This document shows, piece by piece, positions 56,985 to 64,000 of a DNA stretch of 64,000 bases (positions are counted from its first letter, which is position 1; the number at the start of each line of letters is the position of its first letter). Under the pieces are notes generated by a model. The model was not told the DNA's origin and did not search any database. It worked only from the letters and a program-made list of their open reading frames with translations. The DNA is from Gibbula magus (lineage: Eukaryota; Mollusca; Gastropoda; Trochida; Trochidae), in the NCBI GenBank assembly GCA_936450465.1, contig OW388297.1, positions 47,940,130 through 48,004,129 on the forward strand, in the 5' to 3' direction. The position numbers were made by a program, and so were the translations under genes.

Positions 56985-57140
56985 CTCAGTGATCATGATA
57001 AGTATAGAATATATAAGTAATACTGATAGTCTGTCCTAATAGATATAGGATTTCAAGGTAATAGAGATAGGCTCTCCTGATAAGTGTAGGATATGTAAAT
57101 TTCATTGATAGTCTACCGTGATAAGTATTATATAAGTATA
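56985..57140. repeat. Degenerate tandem repeat, about 55-60 bp
   Basis: 'catgataagtatagaatatataagtaatactgatagtctgtc', 'tcctgataagtgtaggatatgtaaatttcattgatagtctacc' and 'gtgataagtattatataag' are diverged copies, with an intermediate 'taatagatataggatttcaaggtaatagagataggctc'. Confidence 0.5.
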
Positions 57141-58050
57141 GAGATTTACCAACCACCTGTTGCCAATCTGACCGATGTCGACCCCTAATGTAGGTAAGCT
57201 TGTGTTTGTACACAGAGTAATACTAGCTTAACCCTAAACTTACTTTGATCACTCATGTTTTTGTATATATTACATGGTTTATTTTTGCTGTATGAATATC
57301 TAGCTCTATTAATACTTGTTGATCATTACATCTTACAATACCCACATCAGTAAACCTTTTAGTAATCTGTTTTGAAAAACTTTGTTTATTGAAGTTTTTT
57401 TTACTGCAAATATGATCGTTTTTATGAGGTATTTGGTCCAAGAAGCTTTTATAAATTTAATTTAGTTTTAGTGACTAACAATTATTATTTTTTATCGCAA
57501 TATTTGGCTATAGGTTCATTGAAATGCATTAATGATGTCCAATATGGGTACATAAAAAATATCTTTCAATCAAAGTTATCATAATATTTAGACCTATGTT
57601 CACAAACAATACAAAATAAACAATTCAGATATATAGGAAACTATTGAATCAGGTATGGTAATCTCATAAATTTATCATGTCATGTGTTTTGGTTTCAAAG
57701 AACTTGATAAATTCCGCCATCTTCTATTGTAACAAAAAGCCCTTTGTGTGGAACATGCCGAGATGATTGTCACATGTACGTATGTTGAAATGAGCCTTTC
57801 TGCTTGTCCATTACTTACATATATGTGGGCACACAGCTAATACAGCATTTGATACATTTGATGTTGTAAGAAACTCCTTCTTTGCAGATGGTTGTCATCT
57901 GGTCTCATTGGGTTTCAAAGTCTCTTTTTTTGTGGAAAATGTATGCTTCTTAGGACATAAACATGCTGCAACATTATTAAAATAATCCAAACATCTGCAT
58001 CAATGATCTGACAAAATTATTTGAGTTTTGTGTGAAATAACATTTTCAGC

Positions 58051-58371
58051 GAGTCATGGGGGCAGGACAGTGCAGTGGTTAGCTTGTTCACCTTCAGATT
58101 GAGAGGTCCAAGGTTTGAATCCTGCCAGGGGTACAGCAACTTGTAAAATTTGTCTGCCATGCTGAGTAAGGTTTGGGTGCAATGCTACACTGAATATCAG
58201 CACAGTACCACCCATGGTTTGCTTGTTCCAGTCAATGCGTGCAGGTTTCACCGCAACACCATGGGTAGCAGGCTTTCTCCTTTCAATAATACAAGCAGCC
58301 ATGATAAACATGAAATACTCTTAAAAGCAGAGTAATGTTAAACCCCAACTCACCTCACCTCATTGAGTCAT
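58051..58371 (+). mobile_element. tRNA-derived SINE, full length, copy 3
   Basis: The body spans 58058-58364. The head GGGGGCAGGACAGTGCAGTG and B box GGTTTGAATCCTGCC are followed by the conserved body and the GTTAAACCCCAACTCACCTC tail. A 7-bp duplication GAGTCAT occurs at 58051-58057 and 58365-58371. The promoter boxes are more decayed than in copy 1. Confidence 0.9.
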
Positions 58372-58621
58372 AAATGGGAATTTTCAACAATATTTTTGTT
58401 TACAGTTTGTTTAAAATTGTTTATATCAAATGTCAGATAGCTGTCAAACTTTGCTGAATGATGTCGGTGAAACTACTCCTCTACAGCAATAGGTTGTCAG
58501 AGTTGAGTGTATAATTTGAAATTGTTGAACTCATTACAGTCTATATAAAGTTCACCATGCCAGCCTGTGAATGTCAAAGCCTGTGTTTCTTTCATAGTGT
58601 TTTGGTGTTGTTCATTCAAGT

Positions 58622-59255
58622 CTTTAACCCTCTCTCTGCTATAAGACAAAGGGTTGCCTGCCAGATATGTTTCATATTTGCTCCTCTCCTAAGGTTAACC
58701 CTTTTCCTACTTTAGGAATATTTGAAACCTCAGGTAAAGAGCTAATCCGTTAGGTCTTGATTTTATTGAAGGCAATCTAAGTGATGAGAGTTCAAGAATG
58801 AGAACTTACTAACAAAAGGAATACTTTATGTTTTGCCTCGGGCTAATGAGAGGCATATACCCAGAATATTTGAGGATCAGTAGGTAAAGGGTTCCTGAGC
58901 TGCTGAATTCAGGAATCACAACTTGTTAATAATAATATGTAATATCACTGGCAAATGATATGCATATATACCAAAATTAATTGGGAAGCCACAGGTAAGG
59001 GGTTAAGATTTTGTTCGAATTTAATCAATAGCAATCTATTTCTGAGTGGTTGCAATTCAGGATTCAAAACATGTAAGTTTTATCACTGGCAAATACTAGG
59101 ACTATTCTGAATACCCACAGGTTAAGGGTTAATTGATGACAAACTGTTCCTTAATGGTTGCAGGTCAGGGATCAACTTAACAAGGAAGGTAACCTGAGTT
59201 TGAACAGAGGATAATGATAGGCAATAGCAATAGCAGGTAAAGGGTTAAACGTTTA
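58622..59255. repeat. Cluster of TTAACCCTTT-type units, irregular tandem
   Basis: The end motif CAGGTAAAGGGTTAA or a close variant occurs at 58731, 58881, 58992, 59118 and 59234 (spacing 150, 111, 126, 116 bp). The inverted form TTAACCC(T) occurs at about 58625 and 58694. The units between share 'tatcactggcaaat', 'gttgcaattcagg' and 'caatctatt' phrases. A 51-bp palindromic copy runs from TTAACCCTTTTCCTAC (58694) to CAGGTAAAGAGCTAA (about 58745). Confidence 0.65.
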
Positions 59256-62200
59256 AACCCTTTGGAAAACAAAATAAATCAAGTAGTGTTTGGATGCAGG
59301 TGTGATTTACATGTAAGATTATACCTTAACTTGACATTTTTGTTTTCTGTTAGCTAATAACTTTAAAATGATCATGACAACATATTGTTTACGTGTATGG
59401 CATTTATTTACATGTATGACACTGAAGAAGGCAGCTACATTTTCAACACCATTACATCAGATGTTCAAGGGTATAAATAATCCACACATGATCTGAAGAT
59501 GTATATGAGGTGTAAGCAAACACAACATTTATTGCTCTAATTATTTCACAAAACAGCCGAGAAAATTGTCCCTCTTTTGTTTTTAGCTCAGTGAGTCAGT
59601 GGTTGTAAGTAATAGGAGACTACAGCGTGTCCCACTCCTAATGTCCCACTCTCCCAGCCTGAAGGTGTCCCTGAGAGCTGGGTTGAACTGTACATGGGTA
59701 AGGACATATGTCTTTATGAAGCTGATTTATATGACTGTTCATTGTTAGTTCATTCTGGGAGTTGTGATACAGTCTGCGGGTTGTGAAACGGTGTCCACTT
59801 GACCAACACCTTGTGTGTCCACGATCTTGATATGGTTCTGAAAATACATCAGGGTATTGACCATTGCAGTGTATGATGGAATGGAAGGGATATTTATTGC
59901 AGAGAAGTGAATTTGGGTTTGATTCCAAGTTGGAGGATACCATGTTGATCATTTGATGTGTATCAAAGATTCCCTGGACATGTTCACATTTCTGGGTATT
60001 TGTAGACGTTTTATTGTGTATTTGGAGTACTCAATGGTCTTACAACTGAAATCAATCGTGTATTGTTGATGAATTAACATGATATGCTGCTGAATCAACT
60101 GTGTTTGTGGTACTATTTGATGTATTCAATGCATTTGATTCGGTGTATTCGATGACACTTCTCAACTGTGTATGGCTACATTGACTGTGTTGCTGAATTT
60201 ATTGAGTGTGTATTTCTGGACTGATTGGCTGTGTATTGGGAAATTCATGCAATGTGTATTGATTGATTGGTTGTGTATTGACTGCCCCTGAATGTGTATT
60301 GATACTCAATACATCACCTGTATCTGTTCACAAGGTAAGAACCTCTCTCAGTGTTTCTATTACATCACTAGCCTGACTCACATGTTTGTTCAGGGGGGGA
60401 TTGTTTATCTTCATGCTACTGAATTAGTGTGCTTCTGTCAACACTGGTAACATGTACAAAGTCTGGTAATTCAGAAGAAATTATCTATTTAAAGGTCAGC
60501 ATAAGCTGCTATTTGCTTACCATAATCATATTATTTGCATGTTGATGTCAATTATCTACTGGTTTTTGTACTTCTGTTCCTATGAGTGAAAGATAAATGT
60601 GTTCATAAATGTGACTTTCTTTGATGATAATTTTAAGGTGATTATATGAATGAACATATTTTCATTATGAATTTCAGTCTTGACATTTTTATCAACTTGT
60701 TTATATTTACATTTTAATGGATTTGACAGTAACTAAGTCACCCAAATTTTTATACTCACATTATGTCGCTATATACTACTTTGGTGTATAAATACATCTT
60801 GATACTGTTGGATAGTCTAGAACTCTATATAGCCTAAGCTTAAGGAAATACATAAAATGATATTCTGGCTTTATATATTAAACATTTAAAAATATGTAAA
60901 ATTCAGTCAGGGACTTTGTGCAAGTCATATAATATATTTTGCGATGTGGATGTCAAAGTCTGTATCAACTCAATCTTCTTACATTCTCTACTGGACTGTT
61001 TCCATTCCAGGTTTGGATTTAGGTGTATTCTGTCAGCCTGAACTATTAATGTTTATGATGTGAGCATATGTAGGTCAGTAGACGTCTACATGACAGGTAG
61101 CTAGATACTTCTATTCAAATTCAGGGTCCTTTTCACAAGAAGACAGCTCTCCTCTCAATAGCTCTTGCTGTGTTGATACACAATTCAAGCAGGAAGTTTT
61201 ACATTTGCTATTTAGGATTTTAGAAATTCATATTTTTTTTTAGCTTCAAGTGACAAGTACTTGAAAATGCGCTTGTCAATCTATTGACGTGCAGTAATAT
61301 CCTGTACATGACTACAGATGACGCCTATTTGGCATGAACGTTTTTGTCCTGGCAATACAAGGCTCAGCAGCTTGTTTTTCTTATTCTACAAATACTGCGC
61401 AATGTAAATTTGTTTTGAAAACTATCTCTGTGAGTTTAAAACTTTAAAATTTTAGATGTTGAGTTTTGATTCATTCGCCTAGGTCTTTTTTTCTTTGACA
61501 TTCTAGAAGTTGAGGTGATAAAAAAACTATAACAATTTTATTAATATATTACAAAAATATTCTGTATATCTGTTTATTTTGTTTATATTAAAGGTATTCT
61601 AATTGCTCCAGTGAGATATTTATCTAAAATTTCCAATATTATGTGATTAGAATTCTTCGCCTCAATGTCTTTATTTGACAGTAAGTCCAGGACATGAGTA
61701 AATCCTATACGGAACACATCAGTCAGGTGAGACGGCATGTCAATCTGCCAGTATAATCAGTCTTTGTTTCACCTATCTCTGATTGTGTCACTCACCTGGG
61801 GATGATTAGCTGCATGTACATACCTGAACCAGGGGGAACTGAGATAGAGCATGAGGGACCACTCATAAACCCCACCTGGAAATTGTCCCCATCCTGTATG
61901 AAAATTAGGTGTAATGGAAGCCATTGGTCCTCACTCAATGTCCAAAAGATTTCCCCTTTTCATTGAAATGGCAAAAGAGACTACCCCAAAGCGTACCAGT
62001 ACCTTATTTTATAAACTGTTATGGGCTTACTATTACCCCTTGTAAAATTCTAAAATATTTAAGTAATGTCAGAATCACACCATCCTCTCTTGAGTTACTG
62101 GATAAGGTTACCTCATAAAGTGCCCCTCCCCAACCTCTGACAACCGACAGGTGAGATCAGGTGTCCAACAACTCACCTGTCCCATGTCACATGTCACTGA

Positions 62201-64000
62201 TGATGATGCAAATGTAGTCAATCAGAAAGTCTGTAATTAACGTCATTGCTTTCTCACATGTACAAAAAAGGGGTCTTTTATCGACTATGATATTCTGGTA
62301 GACAGGACACGTGGTATGTCTATTTGTTTCTTGTGATATGACCTGTAACATTACTGTTCATAAACTTCAGAGTGTAATTTAGAGTGTAAGAGAACAGAAA
62401 ACAGAAAAGTATCAAGATATCTAATGGGCCATTTGGATGTTTGCCATATGGTGATCGGAAAAAAAGTCACAAATTTGCCTAGGAAAAAAAGTCACAGGTA
62501 AAAAATTCACAATATTTTATTGGTCACAAATTAAATATAAATAGAAACAATAACATACATATTTTTCATTTCATTATACATATTTACTATAAATAAAATA
62601 GTAACATAAATATTTGACACTTGATACAGGTCACATTACATCACATCGCCATATTGACAGGTTGACTTCTTCATTCAAAGACTGGCTATGAGTATGATGT
62701 TTGGTGGCACTGTCACATGTTGCAATATTTAGATGTTAGTGACAGGTACACACTTACAGCAGCACATGATTCAATGTTCCTAATCCGTTAAAATTTCTAT
62801 TTTTGAAAATATCAATATCAATCAAAGTTCATAATTTTCTTCAAATATGCAGGCGTTTTCTCTTTCGGGGGCTCTTTTTGAAAATCTGGTAAAGACATTA
62901 ATTTTCACGCTCAATGTTTCTGAGTGCAACTTTGACTTAAAATTAGACTGCAGATATTTGGATTATTTGCTAAAGTGGTTTTCAAAAGCTTTTAACTTTC
63001 TGTAAGTAAATATGTTTTCCCGTAGGTAATGAGAAGAGGAATTCATGCAATATATCACACAGCTGTTAGTGTTCACAGAGAAATCTAGATGATCATTCTG
63101 TAATATGATACCGGTAATGCTATTCCTATCCAAGTAGTTATATGTAATTGCTTCACCATTCATACTTGAATATGATAAAACATGGTATGTTATTAGTGGC
63201 CAACATGAAAGTGATCTGGTTTGGTATGATTGTCACAGACAGTTGGGTAACAGGATGTGTGAAATTAAGCTCTTTTCAGGAATATTGTCTCATTGTTTAT
63301 AGAAAATCCACATTTTCATTAATCATGTTCATGTTAATCAAATTTAGCTCTTATATGATTAACTTTGATATCCAAACATGAAAGATATTAAAGATTCAAG
63401 ATAGAAAGAAACTATGTCCAGTCTGAACAAAACAATTTATAGCCATTAAAATCTGAAAAAGATTAGCATTTTAGTCAAGTACTTCGAATGGAAGTTGTGG
63501 TGTCAAGAACCAAGACAGAATCTTTAATAGGAGATTTTATGGACACACACAGTGTTCCCAGAGTGTTGGCAAGTTGGTCACCTGATACCCTCCCTCCCTC
63601 TCCTCATCTCTCTCTCCTCATCTCTCTCTCCTTTGTTGCTTCTGTGTGTACAAGTTTGCTCCTAAGAACACTGGAACAACTCAGTACATGTAATCTGTCA
63701 TCAAAAAACTCTTGACAGTTGGCCTCTATGAGTTATAATTCTGTGCTTGTGTGGTAAGCATTGCTGAGAAGGTCGTTTGTTTTATGGATATGGCAGTGTT
63801 TCTTGTTACTTTTCATCAACGTTCAATCCTTGTCTGTTGATATAAAACTCTTTTGTCTTCAGTCATTACTCTTTCTGGGTCTCTATAATCTTTAATGGGT
63901 TAATTTGAAAGTGCCGAGCTACTGTGTGTAAGAGTGTCAGGAAGGATGTAGCTGTTACAGATTCTCTCCATCTGTGTCACCAACAAAATTGTCTCAGATG
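59256..64000. other. No exon accepted to the end of the window
   Basis: AT-rich noncoding sequence. A weak exon-like candidate at 59659 is discussed under rejected items. TGTGTATTGA-rich degenerate repeats lie at 60060-60315. Short low-complexity patches occur at 62455-62515 ('aaaaaaagtcaca' repeated) and 63590-63640 (CTCTCTCCTCAT repeated). No gelsolin-like or headpiece exon is visible. Confidence 0.5.
60060..60315. repeat. TGTGTATTGA-rich degenerate repeat
   Basis: At least eight occurrences of 'tgtgtatt' or 'gtgtatt(g/c)', spaced roughly 15-45 bp apart and often followed by 'gatt' or 'gact', without a clean period. Confidence 0.45.

Larger units (their letters stand above)
49795..58050. 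other. No exon recognised
   Basis: About 8 kb of AT-rich noncoding sequence, presumably the continuing SVIL intron. Repeats inside are listed separately. No reading frame shows supervillin-like or gelsolin-like motifs. A 51740-51990 stretch is less repetitive and carries homeodomain-like TTAATTA and CATAAA cores; it is noted as a regulatory candidate. Confidence 0.5.

Noticed and set aside
59659..59697. Possible micro-exon between 'ctctcccag' and 'gtaagg'
   Set aside because: Good acceptor, branch-like and donor sequences and an acceptable phase, but only about 39 nt with no family motif. It would need transcript support.
63488..63715. 75-codon ORF ending in Ser/Leu-rich sequence
   Set aside because: The second half is a CTCTCTCCTCAT low-complexity repeat. 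No splice borders and no homology are seen.

Overview
The window is AT-rich, intron-rich animal DNA, most probably from a mollusc or another lophotrochozoan. Three things point there: exons with GT/AG borders separated by kilobase introns, a tRNA-derived SINE family ending in a GTTAAACCCCAACTCACCTC-type tail, and a BEL/Pao LTR retrotransposon. There are no bacterial genes, rRNA genes, true tRNA genes or CRISPR arrays.

One cellular gene is recognised. It is the N-terminal, disordered half of a supervillin-like (SVIL) actin/myosin regulator on the + strand. Nine exons between 16129 and 40516 form an unbroken chain in which every intron phase agrees: 16129-16181, 18006-18167, 19110-20617, 27491-27655, 31574-31810, 32558-33244, 35271-35394, 38158-38395 and 39868-40516. 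Together they give about 3.8 kb of coding sequence, roughly 1,274 codons. The reading frame is open at both ends. The start codon lies upstream or was not recognised, and the villin/gelsolin repeats and headpiece expected in this family must lie beyond 64000. Homology rests on motifs shared with vertebrate supervillin, such as RSLTQPVTEDEV, RLSVSAK..IF..ME, LSLAEKVKLF and STQPVTIEEVE. Two features stand out. There are four diverged QPVT modules, and the last exon carries an array of [SG]ILK motifs every 15-18 residues, which match the protein phosphatase 1 'SILK' docking consensus.

Layout. 1-16128: no exon identified; degenerate repeats, two palindromic elements, a TTAA-flanked element and a hAT-like MITE. 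16129-20617: first three recognised exons with a SINE in the second intron. 20618-27490: long intron with SINE fragments and a MITE. 27656-31573: intron made mostly of transposons, with a 2.6-kb hAT-like element containing a nested 1.4-kb hAT-like element, then a SINE, then a MITE with a perfect 8-bp duplication. 31574-40516: six exons. 40582-41571: 54-bp tandem array. 42260-49794: complete, apparently very young BEL/Pao retrotransposon on the minus strand, with 583-bp LTRs I read as identical, a 5-bp target duplication and an intact 1,976-residue gag-pol ORF. 49795-64000: no recognised exon; a SINE, a possible Penelope-related hairpin, clustered TTAA-type elements and several degenerate tandem repeats.
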